Shown here: positions 1 through 9,062 of the stretch, piece by piece
Numbering within the stretch: the stretch's first letter is position 1
Layout: every line of letters starts with the position of its first letter
Assembly (NCBI RefSeq): GCF_000513475.1
Contig: NC_023003.1
Location: forward strand, 434,001 to 498,000
From: Candidatus Babela massiliensis
GTDB taxonomy: Bacteria; Babelota; Babeliae; Babelales; Babelaceae
Reading direction: 5' to 3'
DNA length: 64,000 nucleotides
Notes under the pieces: generated by a model
Seen by the model: the letters and a program-made list of their open reading frames with translations, nothing else
What the model was told of the DNA's origin: nothing
Database searches by the model: none
Made by a program: the position numbers and the translations under genes

Positions 1-1247
1 TAATAATTTTTCAATTTTATCTAACAAACTAAATAAATCATCATTTTGTTGAAATAGCTCTCTTAATTTTTTTAGTAACTCTAACTTAATAGAAGCTGTA
101 TTTTTAAAATCAAAATCTTTTTTATTATAATCACGCAAAAAGTTACTAGCACCAATATTATTGTTTATATTAGCTACGTCTAAAGCTGATTCGCCATTAT
201 TATTTTTAATATTAATATCAGCCCCATACCCTAATAGAAGTTGTATAGCATCTATTAGGTCATTATCTTTCGAGCAATCACAGTTCACTAGATGAATTAA
301 AGCAGTATTGCCATTATTATCTTGCATATTAATATTAACATCATGCACTAATAAAAATTCAATTAATTTTCCTCTATCGAGAGACTTTTTAGTTACAGCA
401 ATCATTAGGGCTGTCATTCCTCTATCATCTTGCAAATCAATATTTGCTCCTTTACTAATTAATAGCCGAACCAAACTATAGTCTTTCCACATAGTAGCTT
501 CCATCAAAAGAGTTCTTCCTAATAAGCCGCGATCATTAATATAAGCACCATTGTCGATTAACATTTCTACTAAATCTTGGTTATGTCGCGCTTCTAGAAA
601 ATTACTATTAATATTACTCCACCCAGTATAAGGAGAATAAGCTTTATGCTCACCGCATTTTTCAATCGCTCTACTTAAAATACATTCACCTTGCCTATCT
701 CTAGCATTAATATTAAGACCATATTTTATTAACTTAGGTATTAAATTAGAAAAATCAGACCGTATAATCTTAAATAATATAGGTGACAATCCATATTTGT
801 ACTTAACTAATACGTTAGGATTAGCTCACTTAACTATTAATTGTATAGCTTCTTCTTCTTTTTCCTTACTATAAGGTCCTTCTAATATATTTTTCAATTG
901 TGCTGTTAATAGAGCTTTTCTTTTACATTCTTCTTTGAAATTTATTAAATTAGTAGAAAATTGATTTAAGTCACTGTTTATAATTAAGCTCAAAGTTAAG
1001 TACTCAGAAGCTTTTTTGCAAGCCTCTTCTAATCATTATCTTGAAATATATTTTCCAGTACAGCTTCAATACGTTTTACTTCTAAATTTAAAGTATCACT
1101 TTTACATTCTTCTATAAAACCTAAAAAATAATCTTTAAATTGAACTAGTTCTGGTTTTATTGATAAAACTTCTTCCAAAAAATGCAAAGCTTTATCATAG
1201 GACTCTTTAGAATCTTCATTTTGAAAAATATTTTTAAAAATTACAAA
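1..1247 (-). pseudogene. Decayed ankyrin-repeat protein gene (partial, runs off the window start)
   Basis: The minus strand encodes several ankyrin repeats, with units of the kind LLISKGANIDLQDD-GMTAL and LLLGYGADINIKNNNGESAL. The reading frame is broken. Around 1033-1035 a single-base loss shifts the frame between ...ENIFQDND and LEEACKKA.... At 826-828 an in-frame TGA stands where an ankyrin unit would have Gly (LIVK-stop-ANPN). An upstream TAA at 1248-1250 is not followed by any in-frame ATG, so the 5' end is also lost. Below 826 the frame stays open for about 275 codons to the window edge, so a shorter product starting internally cannot be excluded. The intact neighbour at 1319-2335 has the same general layout: a helical N-terminal part followed by ankyrin repeats. 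Confidence 0.8.
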
Positions 1248-1318
1248 TTAGAATAATTTACTACGTACTTTGAATTACAAAAGTAAAATGTCAGAAATAT
1301 AAAAAAAGCTATGAATTT

Positions 1319-2335
1319 TTAAGACAATAAACAATTTTTTATTTTTTTACACTTATTTTTCTTTGAAGATTTTTTATCAATAAGCTTGACTATATTAGTA
1401 TAACCTTTTGCTAATGCAATCTCTCGGGCACTTAAGCCAAAAATATCATTTTCATCTGCATTATAGTCTAAAAGCAATCTAACTGTAGCGACCTGATTGT
1501 ATTGAACAGCCCAATGTAAAGCTGTTGATCCATAATTATCTTTAGCATTAATATTAAGACCATATGACAATAATTTTTTTAATGTCTTCTTGTCTATACT
1601 TTCAGTATTGATAATCAGCCACATTAAAATATTCCATCCACGAGCATTGTCTTGAAAATTAATATCAGCACCTTTTGATAATAATAATTTTATTATATGC
1701 TCTTTATGAACATAAGTATCATAACAAAATACATCCATTAATGCTGTATGACCAGTAATATCTTTTTGATCAATATCTAATCCATAAGCAACCATTAAGT
1801 TAATTAAATTTATAAAATGCCTAGAACGGACTATAAAAGTTAAAAGAAACATATAATTACAATTATATTTGATCATTACATTTTTAAAATCTACACCAGC
1901 AATAATTAATTTTGCTGCTTCTTTTTCACACTGGGTATAATGCTCAGCTATATCAATTTCAGATTCTGACGGTTGATCCTCTAAAACTGATTTAAATTTC
2001 AAATTTAAAATATTTAGATCTTTATCATCATTATTTACTATATCATGGGCAAAACGATTTTTTGCATAACCCTTTGTAAATAATATTAAATCATTTTTAA
2101 GACTTCTAAACACAGAATCTAGTATAAAAGTAGTCTTCAAAAATTTAGATAGCTCCTCAAAAGCTTCAAAAATATCATTTTCATCCATAATGGCCTTTAT
2201 ATTTATTTTTAATATATATAGTTTAATTTCCACAGGAAGTATTAAATCTTCAGGCATAGATTCAGACATAGATAAAGAATAAAAATTAATATTAGAAAAA
2301 ATAGAGATAAGAATAAAAATAATAATTTTTGACAT
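1319..2335 (-). CDS. Exported ankyrin-repeat protein
   Basis: The product is 338 aa. Residues 1-23 form a hydrophobic signal-like segment (MSKIIIFILISIFSNINFYS). A charged helical region of about 120 residues follows, then about four to five ankyrin repeats from residue ~165 to ~315 (for example LLLSKGADINFQDN, LLSYGLNINAKDNYGSTALH, LLLDYNADENDIFGLSA). The C-terminus is lysine-rich. Ankyrin repeats are protein-binding scaffolds and are abundant in host-associated bacteria, so a secreted effector or a periplasmic binding protein is a reasonable inference. No catalytic domain is visible and the target is unknown. It lies just upstream, on the same strand, of a decayed relative, which suggests a family formed by duplication and loss. 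Confidence 0.8.
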   Translation of the reverse strand: MSKIIIFILISIFSNINFYSLSMSESMPEDLILPVEIKLYILKINIKAIMDENDIFEAFEELSKFLKTTFILDSVFRSLKNDLILFTKGYAKNRFAHDIVNNDDKDLNILNLKFKSVLEDQPSESEIDIAEHYTQCEKEAAKLIIAGVDFKNVMIKYNCNYMFLLTFIVRSRHFINLINLMVAYGLDIDQKDITGHTALMDVFCYDTYVHKEHIIKLLLSKGADINFQDNARGWNILMWLIINTESIDKKTLKKLLSYGLNINAKDNYGSTALHWAVQYNQVATVRLLLDYNADENDIFGLSAREIALAKGYTNIVKLIDKKSSKKNKCKKIKNCLLS

Positions 2336-2421
2336 ATAACCACTTAGCTATATTAAAGATTTACAAATCATTTTATTTATAATCTTAAATTATATAATTA
2401 ATCGTGGTAAAGATTTAAAAT

Positions 2422-2453
2422 AAAAAACCCCAACTTTATGCTGGGGAATTTTT
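2422..2453 (-). terminator. Rho-independent terminator after rplQ
   Basis: Read on the minus strand, a short hairpin with arms CCCCA and TGGGG is followed directly by a run of six T. It lies about 100 bases beyond the rplQ stop codon and closes the long ribosomal protein transcript. Confidence 0.75.
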
Positions 2454-2557
2454 AATCTAATTAAATCTAAAACACTTAATCTAGATATAAATAACTTTAT
2501 AAAAATATTTAATATAAATTTTATATTCTATAAGTTATATTAGGCACATGTATTTTA

Positions 2558-2917
2558 TTACATAACCCATTCTAATCTTGCAATAGTTGCGGTATCGCTA
2601 ACTCTTTTTCCAAGAGGAATAATTCTAGTATAGCCACCTGGTCTATTTACATAACGTGGTGCTATTTCATCAAAAAGTCTTACTATTGCTTCTTCTTTGT
2701 ATGGTAAAATTGCTTTAGCACAACGAATGTTATTAAAGTGCTTACCTTTACGAGCTAATGTAACTAGCTTTTCTGCCACTCTTCTTACTTCTTTAACTCT
2801 TGCTTTAGTTGTTACAAGATGACCGTAAGTAATCAAAGAAATAACCTGATTTCTAATCATGGCTTTTCTATGAGGAGATGGTAAATTAAGTTTTTTTCTA
2901 CCTGATTGATGTTTCAT
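2558..2917 (-). CDS. rplQ: 50S ribosomal protein L17
   Basis: 119 aa, the usual length for L17, opening with the family N-terminus MKHQSGRKKLNLPSPHRKA and containing the basic block TTKARVKEVRRVAEKLVTLA. L17 sits near the peptide exit tunnel of the large subunit. It is the last gene of the alpha operon and its start overlaps the rpoA stop by four bases, so the two are probably translationally coupled. A terminator follows about 100 bases downstream. The identity is secure from sequence and context. Confidence 0.97.
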   Translation of the reverse strand: MKHQSGRKKLNLPSPHRKAMIRNQVISLITYGHLVTTKARVKEVRRVAEKLVTLARKGKHFNNIRCAKAILPYKEEAIVRLFDEIAPRYVNRPGGYTRIIPLGKRVSDTATIARLEWVM

Positions 2918-3969
2918 AAGATAGATTCCTTTTCTTTACTTTCCAAATATTTTTTAATATCAGATTCTTTTATATTCATACCAAGAGAAAGTCCAAAAGA
3001 TTTTAAGCTTTCTTTTACTTCTCCTAGTGATTTTCTACCAAAATTTTTAATCCTTAAAACATCATCTTCTGTTAAATTAGCTAGATCTAAAATACGCTTT
3101 ATATCAGCATTAATTAAGCAATTATGAGCACGTACTGAAAGTTCAAGCTCATCAATCGGCTTAAGTAAAAGATCAATAGGAATGCCTTTAAGCACTGATT
3201 CCTCGCCTTTAACTTCTTTGCATTGCTTTTCGTCGCTTGGAGTAGAAGATATTTCGTTAAATGGAATTTCCGCAGCTAAAAGGAAATGTTCAAGTTGAGT
3301 ACGAAGAACAGACACAGAATAATGTAAAACATCAACAGGTGTTTCAGATCCATCAGTTTGAATCGATAAAATCAATTTATCAAAATCGATTTCCTCTCCT
3401 ACACGAGTTTTATGTACATCAAATGTGACCTTACGAACCGGCGAAAACATAGCATCTAGATAAATTCTATTATCTTCTTGTAAAGCTTTGCTTGGCCAAT
3501 TAGCAGGACGATAGCCTCTACCTGATTCAACAAAAAATTCAATTTCAAGTTCTCCATCATGTGAAACATGAGCAAGAACATGTTCTTTATTTACCAATTC
3601 TAAATGCTCGTCTGTAGTAATATCTCCAGCAGTTGCAATACCTTGACCTTTAAAATTTAAATACATCTTGCCTGGTTGACCAGTAGAATTTTTTACCACC
3701 AATTCTTTAATATTAAGCAATAATTGCATTGTATCTTCGACCACACCATGTAATGATGAAAATTCATTATTAACACCCTTAATAATAACAGATGTCACAG
3801 CAGAACCTTCAACTCCACCTAGCAATACCCTCCTTAAAGCATTACCTAAAGTAATACCAAAACCTGGCTCTAAGGGCTGAGCAATAATCTCACCAAAACT
3901 ATTGCTTAAAGTCTCTTTTATCCAACCAAGCTTTGGAATTGTTAAGGATTGATACTTCTTTTTAGACAT
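2914..3969 (-). CDS. rpoA: DNA-directed RNA polymerase subunit alpha
   Basis: 351 aa. The N-terminal domain (about 1-235) holds the dimerisation and assembly region, including GFGITLGNALRRVLL near residues 37-51 and the VHKTRVGEEIDFDKL segment. After a flexible linker rich in Glu and Lys, the C-terminal domain (about 262-335) carries the helix-hairpin-helix motif around NLTEDDVLRIKNFGRKSLGE, which binds UP elements and activators. The length is slightly above the common 310-340 because of the linker and tail. The context rpsM-rpsK-rpsD-rpoA-rplQ is the canonical alpha operon. Confidence 0.98.
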   Translation of the reverse strand: MSKKKYQSLTIPKLGWIKETLSNSFGEIIAQPLEPGFGITLGNALRRVLLGGVEGSAVTSVIIKGVNNEFSSLHGVVEDTMQLLLNIKELVVKNSTGQPGKMYLNFKGQGIATAGDITTDEHLELVNKEHVLAHVSHDGELEIEFFVESGRGYRPANWPSKALQEDNRIYLDAMFSPVRKVTFDVHKTRVGEEIDFDKLILSIQTDGSETPVDVLHYSVSVLRTQLEHFLLAAEIPFNEISSTPSDEKQCKEVKGEESVLKGIPIDLLLKPIDELELSVRAHNCLINADIKRILDLANLTEDDVLRIKNFGRKSLGEVKESLKSFGLSLGMNIKESDIKKYLESKEKESIL

Positions 3970-4017
3970 TAAATCTCCTGAATCTTAACTTAGAGCCCAC
4001 TAAACGAACTTATATTA

Positions 4018-4569
4018 TTACTTAGAATACAATTCTACTATAAGATGTTCTTCAATTGGCATTTGAATATCAGCACGTACAGGAAATCTTAAAACTTTAC
4101 CTTTACGAGTTTTTTTATCAAGCTCAATCCAATCTGGAACTTTAGCTGCTGTATTTAAACGTTTATCAACTACTTGATCAATAAAAGCAGGCTTAGATGT
4201 AGATACTGATGATACAGTAACTTCATCAGATACTTTTACTAAATAAGAAGGAGAGTAAACTTTCTTATTATTTACTAAAATATGACCATGAACAATAATT
4301 TGTCTTGCTTGTGTTCTAGTGTTAGCTAATTTTGCTCTATATAAAACATTATCAAGACGACGTTCAAGTAAGCTTAATAGCGCTTCACCAGTTGCCTCTT
4401 GTCCTCTAGAAGCAATATCAAAAAAACGTCTAAACTGTCTTTCTCTAATACCGTATATTTCTTTTACTTTCTGCTTTTCTTTCAATTGTCGACCATATTC
4501 AGAAAGCTTATATCCAGTAGTTACAACTTTTGAAGAAGAACGTTCAGATGTGTTAGTTTTCTTTTCCAT
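4018..4569 (-). CDS. rpsD: 30S ribosomal protein S4, shortened N-terminus
   Basis: 183 aa. S4 nucleates 16S rRNA folding. The core is well conserved: KLSEYGRQLKEKQKVKEIYG, RQFRRFF, LLSLLERRLDNVLYRAKLA and the S4 RNA-binding domain around TRTQARQIIVHGHILVNN. Family members are usually about 200 aa and begin with a zinc knuckle or zinc-free equivalent of about 40 residues (MARYxGPxCRxCR...). Here that is replaced by a short Ser/Thr-rich stretch of about 20 residues with no cysteine. The ATG at 4569 appears to be the right start, because the next upstream gene rpsK ends at 4611 and little room is left. Confidence 0.96.
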   Translation of the reverse strand: MEKKTNTSERSSSKVVTTGYKLSEYGRQLKEKQKVKEIYGIRERQFRRFFDIASRGQEATGEALLSLLERRLDNVLYRAKLANTRTQARQIIVHGHILVNNKKVYSPSYLVKVSDEVTVSSVSTSKPAFIDQVVDKRLNTAAKVPDWIELDKKTRKGKVLRFPVRADIQMPIEEHLIVELYSK

Positions 4570-4610
4570 TATGAGTTTCCTAAATCCATCGTTAAATTCT
4601 TTAATACAAT

Positions 4611-4994
4611 CTATACTCTTCGCTTTTTAGGCGCACGACAACCATTATGTGGTAAAGGAGTAACATCTCTTAAAGTTGAGATATTTAACCCGGAAGATTG
4701 AAACGCTCTAACGATCGAATCTCTTCCAGAACCAGGTCCTTGAAGATTAACTTCAAGACTCTTAATTCCCATTGCTACCATTTCTTTAGCGAGGTTTGTT
4801 CCTATTTGGGATGCAACAAAAGGAGTTCCTTTTCGAGCACCTTTAAAACCTAAAGCCCCGGAACTTGAACGCAATAAAACGTCTCCATCTTCAGTTGTAA
4901 TAGAAACAAGAGTATTATTAAAAGTAGATTTAACATGCGCTATAGCAGAGTCTATCTGTCTCTTCTGCTTTTTTGTCTTTTTCTTATATGACAT
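4611..4994 (-). CDS. rpsK: 30S ribosomal protein S11
   Basis: 127 aa, the usual length. It shows the family signature from AHVKSTFNNTLVSITTEDGD to GPGSGRDSIVRAFQSSGL, and ends in DVTPLPHNGCRAPKKRRV, typical of S11. S11 forms part of the mRNA exit and platform region of the small subunit. It lies between rpsM and rpsD, each separated by about 40 bases, in the alpha operon. Confidence 0.98.
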   Translation of the reverse strand: MSYKKKTKKQKRQIDSAIAHVKSTFNNTLVSITTEDGDVLLRSSSGALGFKGARKGTPFVASQIGTNLAKEMVAMGIKSLEVNLQGPGSGRDSIVRAFQSSGLNISTLRDVTPLPHNGCRAPKKRRV

Positions 4995-5035
4995 TATTTT
5001 ATATCACCTTTATTAAATTACTTAATTTAAACTAA

Positions 5036-5425
5036 TTATTTTTTAGTAACTTTACGCTTTAAAGCAACTGCAGATCCCGCTTTACGTGGACCCTTACGAG
5101 TACGAGCGTTAGTTTTTGTTCTTTGACCACGTGCTGGTAAAGATTTTTTATGTCTTGTTCCTCTATAAGAATTAATTTCCTGAAGACGACGAATATTTTG
5201 CCTTATTTCTTTACGCAAATCACCTTCTGTCAAGTAATTATTAGTAATTTCTTTTTGAATAGTAGCAACTTCTTCATCACTTAAATCTTTTACACGCTTA
5301 TCTAATGCTATGCTAAGCTTATGTAAAATATCTTGAGAAGACTTTAAACCTATACCATATATGTATGTTAATCCATATTCTATACGTTTTTGACGTGGAA
5401 GATTAACACCTTCAATTCTAGCCAT
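5036..5425 (-). CDS. rpsM: 30S ribosomal protein S13
   Basis: 129 aa. The N-terminus [20 protein letters not shown] and helix-two-turn-helix segment [14 protein letters not shown] match S13, as does the basic tail [20 protein letters not shown]. It contacts the decoding-site tRNA and the large subunit from the head of the 30S. It is the first of the alpha operon ribosomal genes after rpmJ, the common order in bacteria. Confidence 0.98.
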   Translation of the reverse strand: MARIEGVNLPRQKRIEYGLTYIYGIGLKSSQDILHKLSIALDKRVKDLSDEEVATIQKEITNNYLTEGDLRKEIRQNIRRLQEINSYRGTRHKKSLPARGQRTKTNARTRKGPRKAGSAVALKRKVTKK

Positions 5426-5479
5426 AAATACCTCAATTATCTTTTTATCATATCAACTTTTGTAAATTGTGTTGACCTG

Positions 5480-5596
5480 TTAACCTTGACGTTGCTTATG
5501 TCGAGGTTTTTTCTTACACAAAACGTGTACCCTGCCTTTGCGATTAACCACACGACAGTCTCTGCAAATCGCCTTAACAGATGTTCTTACTTTCAT
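5480..5596 (-). CDS. rpmJ: 50S ribosomal protein L36
   Basis: A 38-aa reading frame from the ATG at 5596 to the TAA at 5480-5482. It starts [17 protein letters not shown] and ends [11 protein letters not shown]. The zinc ligands of the C+ form are present: Cys11, Cys14, Cys27 and His33. It lies between infA and rpsM, where L36 is found in most bacteria. Retention of all four ligands suggests the zinc-binding form is in use rather than a zinc-independent paralogue. Confidence 0.96.
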   Translation of the reverse strand: MKVRTSVKAICRDCRVVNRKGRVHVLCKKKPRHKQRQG

Positions 5597-5615
5597 GCTA
5601 ATTCCTCAATTTTTA

Positions 5616-5846
5616 TTAATTTTTATATCTTAAAACAATACGTCCTCGAGTCAAGTCATACAAAGAAAGCTCTAGTGCTACTCTATCACCCGGCAAAATA
5701 CGAATAAAATTCATTCTCATCTTACCAGAGACATGTGCTAGTACAATATGCCCACCTTCAATCTCAACTTTGAACATAGCGTTTGGTAAAGTTTCTTTTA
5801 CAATACCATCAACTTTAATTATATCATCTTTTTGATTAGATTTCAT
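5616..5846 (-). CDS. infA: Translation initiation factor IF-1
   Basis: 76 aa, a single S1-like OB fold. The family blocks are visible: [40 protein letters not shown] and [13 protein letters not shown] at the end. IF-1 occupies the ribosomal A site during initiation. It is placed between map and rpmJ, the classic spc/alpha junction, with 10 bases to the map stop codon. Confidence 0.98.
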   Translation of the reverse strand: MKSNQKDDIIKVDGIVKETLPNAMFKVEIEGGHIVLAHVSGKMRMNFIRILPGDRVALELSLYDLTRGRIVLRYKN

Positions 5847-5856
5847 AAATCATTAC

Positions 5857-6606
5857 CTATAATCTCGTTATTATCCTTGGCCCTTGATTAGTAACTACTA
5901 CCGTATCTTCTACATGAGCTGCTAGACTATTATCAGCTGTTTTTACTGTCCAGCCATCTTTTAAAATAACTATTCTATGATCTTTCATAGTAATCATGGG
6001 CTCTATTGCAAAAGCCATACCTTCTTTAATTACAGGACCACAACCCGCTTTACCATAATTAAGAATCTCCGGATCTTCATGCATCTTTTTACCAATTCCA
6101 TGACCTGCAAATTCTCTTACTATACCATAGCCATGCTTTTCAACTTCAGCTTGTATAGCCGCTGAAATATCCGTTAATCTATTCAAAGGCCTAGCTTTAT
6201 CTATACCCTTATTAAGAGCTTCTGTTGCTACAGAGACCAAATTTCTAGCTTCTAAAGAGGCCTCATTATTTACAAAAAAACAACGTGCCATATCAGCACA
6301 ATAAGATTTATATGAAGCACAAACATCAACTTTAACTAAATCACCATTTTTTAATTTATAATTACCAGGAATTCCATGAACAACTTCCTGATTAACAGAG
6401 ATGCAGCTTGAATGCTTATATCCCATATAGCCTTTAGAACAAGAAACTAGATTATTACTCTTTAAATAATTTTCTATCCACTTATCTATCTCTAAAGTAG
6501 AATTGTCAGCAACAAGCAATGCTTCTATGTCCTTGAACATATGAGCTAAAAGATTTCCTGCGACAGCCATCTTTTCTATTACATCTTTATTTTTTATAGT
6601 TATCAT
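5857..6606 (-). CDS. map: Methionine aminopeptidase, type I
   Basis: 249 aa, the length of the short type Ia enzymes without an N-terminal zinc finger. The dinuclear metal site can be read directly: Asp in VKVDVCASYK, Asp in CADMARCFFV, His in GHGIGKKMHEDP, Glu in FAIEPMITM and Glu in AAHVEDTVVV. It removes the initiator methionine from nascent proteins. The position between adk and infA is conserved in many bacteria. Confidence 0.97.
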   Translation of the reverse strand: MITIKNKDVIEKMAVAGNLLAHMFKDIEALLVADNSTLEIDKWIENYLKSNNLVSCSKGYMGYKHSSCISVNQEVVHGIPGNYKLKNGDLVKVDVCASYKSYCADMARCFFVNNEASLEARNLVSVATEALNKGIDKARPLNRLTDISAAIQAEVEKHGYGIVREFAGHGIGKKMHEDPEILNYGKAGCGPVIKEGMAFAIEPMITMKDHRIVILKDGWTVKTADNSLAAHVEDTVVVTNQGPRIITRL

Positions 6607-6622
6607 TTTATAAATAATTTTA

Positions 6623-7312
6623 TTAGTTAATGTTTAATTTAGTTAAAAAATCTCGATATATATCTTCAACAGGCCTATTTACAGATAAAGTTATTATCTT
6701 GTGGCCTTTATTATGGAAAAAATCAATAATATCATTCTCATGTAAATGATATATTTTTAAACGATCTAATATTGCATCGATTTCATCATCAATGCGCTTT
6801 ATTAAATTAGATGAACAATTATCACAAATATTTTCTACTTTTGGTCTTAGAGAAATATCACTAAGTGAATATATTGTCTGACATTTTTTATCGCTACATA
6901 TCATACGTTTGGATAAACGAAGAATTATATCTGAATCAGGAATATCTAATTTTACAATATTTAACTTCACCTGATTGAAGCAAGATGCTTTTAATATATT
7001 GCTCAAAGCTACAGCTTGTTCTTTTGTTCTTGGAAACCCATCCAATATTACTTTAGATTGATTCTTAAACTGTTTTTCAAGCTCTTTCTCAACCATTTTT
7101 ATAATAAGGCTATCAGATATAAGTTTACCAGATTTTATAATAAAATCTATATTTTTGCCTAATTCTGTCTTATTTGTAATATGTTCTCTGCATAAATCGC
7201 CTGTAGAGAACTGAGTCCATGCCAAGCGATTTACACATAATCTTGATAAAGTTCCTTTGCCAGAACCAGGCGGTCCCAAAAATACTATAATATTACTTGT
7301 ATCCAATTTCAT
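6623..7312 (-). CDS. adk: Adenylate kinase with a zinc-type LID
   Basis: 229 aa, somewhat longer than the typical 190-217. The P-loop GPPGSGKGT is at residues 13-21 and the AMP-binding region includes FSTGDLCREH and LDGFPRT. The LID carries four cysteines, Cys139, Cys144, Cys163 and Cys166. The first pair has spacing C-x4-C instead of the usual C-x2-C, while the second pair is C-x2-C. It interconverts ATP+AMP and 2 ADP in the cytoplasm. It lies between secY and map in the spc operon, 10 bases after secY, as in Gram-positive and many other bacteria. Confidence 0.95.
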   Translation of the reverse strand: MKLDTSNIIVFLGPPGSGKGTLSRLCVNRLAWTQFSTGDLCREHITNKTELGKNIDFIIKSGKLISDSLIIKMVEKELEKQFKNQSKVILDGFPRTKEQAVALSNILKASCFNQVKLNIVKLDIPDSDIILRLSKRMICSDKKCQTIYSLSDISLRPKVENICDNCSSNLIKRIDDEIDAILDRLKIYHLHENDIIDFFHNKGHKIITLSVNRPVEDIYRDFLTKLNIN

Positions 7313-7322
7313 TTCTTGTTAA

Positions 7323-8612
7323 TTACCTCTTTATTCTACCTGTTGTTAAAAACCCTTCGTACTTATGTTCTATTAAGTATGATTCAATTTGAGCAGACAT
7401 TTCTAATGCTACACTTACCATAATTAACAAAGAGGTTCCTGGTATAAATGGAATATTAAGAATGCGACTTAAAATTCCAGGTGCTATTGCAAGAAATCCT
7501 AAATATACAGCACCTACTAAACCTATGCGATTTAGAATAAAATCAAAGTAATCAGCAGTTTGTTTTCCTGGTCTAATACCTGGAATAAAGCCCCCACTTT
7601 TTTTAATATTATCAGCAAGCTCAGTAGGATTAAAGGCCACAGCCGTATAAAAATATGTAAAGAATATAATCAAAGCAAACTCTAAAGCATTATATAAGGC
7701 TCCACCAGGACTAAATACATTGGATAACCATTTTATTCCTAAAATCCCTATAAGAAATGGAGGTATATTAAGAAGAGCTTGTGCAAAAATCACAGGCATA
7801 ATTCCCGATGTATTAATTTTAAATGGTATATAAGTACTTTGACCACCATAAACTCTTTGACCTATTATACGTCTTGCATACTGTACAGGAATTTTTCTAT
7901 CTGCTTTTTCCAAGTATACTATAGATCCTGTAATTAAAATGAATAAGATAAGCACTAATAACACTTTAATAGGATGAGACATACCAGCTTGAACAATTGC
8001 TAAAACTGTCGCTGGAAGCCTAGAAACAATTCCAGCAAATATGATCATGGAACTGCCATTTCCTATACCAAAAAGTGATATTTGCTCTCCTAACCACATA
8101 ACAAACATAGATCCAACAGCAATAGAAAGAGTAAATATAAAAATAAAACCCCAACCTGGTTGTATCAATAAATTAGGATCTAGCGTATTTTGATGATTTA
8201 AAAACAAAGCAGCACCAAGTGCATATGCTATACTTATAAATAAAGCTAAATACCTAGTATATTGATTTATAACCTTACGCCCATAATCTCCTTCTTTTGA
8301 TAACTGCTCAAGCGATGGAATAGTTAAAGTTAACATCTGCATTATAATAGAGGCATTAATATATGGCCCTATACTAAGCGAGAATAATGTAAACCTTTCT
8401 AATGAACCGCCTGAGAATATATCAAAATATTTAAGAAAACCGCTTACTGTTTGAGATTTAGCCAGATATTGAGCAAGATATTCGCCATTTACACCAATAG
8501 CTGGAATATATGAGCCAATACGATGCACAATTAAAATACCCAAAGTTACTAAAAGTTTTTTGGTAAGCTCTGGTATTTTAAATATATTTCTGAAATTCTT
8601 TAACAAAATCAC
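7323..8612 (-). CDS. secY: Protein translocase subunit SecY
   Basis: 429 aa with about ten membrane segments. Family features include GLERFTLFSLSIGPYINASI-type plug and TM2 sequences, the cytosolic loop DRKIPVQYARR and, near the C-terminus, GFIPGIRPGKQT. With SecE (encoded at 54.7 kb) it forms the protein-conducting channel of the inner membrane. The start is GTG at 8612, with AAGGAG nine bases upstream. It directly follows rplO in the spc operon and precedes adk. Confidence 0.97.
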   Translation of the reverse strand: MILLKNFRNIFKIPELTKKLLVTLGILIVHRIGSYIPAIGVNGEYLAQYLAKSQTVSGFLKYFDIFSGGSLERFTLFSLSIGPYINASIIMQMLTLTIPSLEQLSKEGDYGRKVINQYTRYLALFISIAYALGAALFLNHQNTLDPNLLIQPGWGFIFIFTLSIAVGSMFVMWLGEQISLFGIGNGSSMIIFAGIVSRLPATVLAIVQAGMSHPIKVLLVLILFILITGSIVYLEKADRKIPVQYARRIIGQRVYGGQSTYIPFKINTSGIMPVIFAQALLNIPPFLIGILGIKWLSNVFSPGGALYNALEFALIIFFTYFYTAVAFNPTELADNIKKSGGFIPGIRPGKQTADYFDFILNRIGLVGAVYLGFLAIAPGILSRILNIPFIPGTSLLIMVSVALEMSAQIESYLIEHKYEGFLTTGRIKR

Positions 8613-8615
8613 GGC

Positions 8616-9059
8616 CTACGACTCCTTAATTACGTTAACCTCTCCGCCTTTATTCAATATAGCTTCTTTTGCAGATTCACTAAATGCATCTGCATATATG
8701 ATAAATTTCTTGTTAATTTCACCTTTAGCCAAAATTTTAACCAGTGTAGTTCTAGATTTAATCAAACCTTTTTCGATAAGACTTTCTCTATTAATAGTAT
8801 CACCAGCTTCAAATTTAGTTTCTAATATATCTAAATTTATAATTTTATAAGTTACTTTAAAAGGCGCATTAGAGAATCCTCTTTTTGGCAACCTTCTAGT
8901 TAAAGGCATTTGACCGCCTTCAAAATAAGCTCCTATTTTACCACCTGAGCGTGCTTTTTGCCCTTTATGACCTTTACCAGAAGTTCCGCCACGGCTTCCA
9001 CCTCTACCAACGGTCTTTCTTTTTTTAACTATTTTAGTTAAATTACTTAGCATTGTCAT
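8616..9059 (-). CDS. rplO: 50S ribosomal protein L15
   Basis: 147 aa from the ATG at 9059, which has AAGGAG six bases upstream. A TTG one codon earlier is also open but less likely. The glycine-rich N-terminus KKRKTVGRGGSRGGTSGKGH and the block GQMPLTRRLPKRGFSN are diagnostic. L15 is a late-assembling 23S rRNA binder. The gene follows rpsE with no room for rpmD (L30), which normally lies between them, so L30 is absent from its usual place. Confidence 0.97.
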   Translation of the reverse strand: MTMLSNLTKIVKKRKTVGRGGSRGGTSGKGHKGQKARSGGKIGAYFEGGQMPLTRRLPKRGFSNAPFKVTYKIINLDILETKFEAGDTINRESLIEKGLIKSRTTLVKILAKGEINKKFIIYADAFSESAKEAILNKGGEVNVIKES

Positions 9060-9062
9060 CAA

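Noticed and set aside
826-828. The in-frame TGA at a glycine position could mean TGA is read as Gly, as in some candidate phyla.
   Set aside because: TGA ends normal genes here (yidC at 27638-27640, rplA at 53074-53076) at the expected lengths. The same ankyrin gene also has a frameshift, so decay is simpler.
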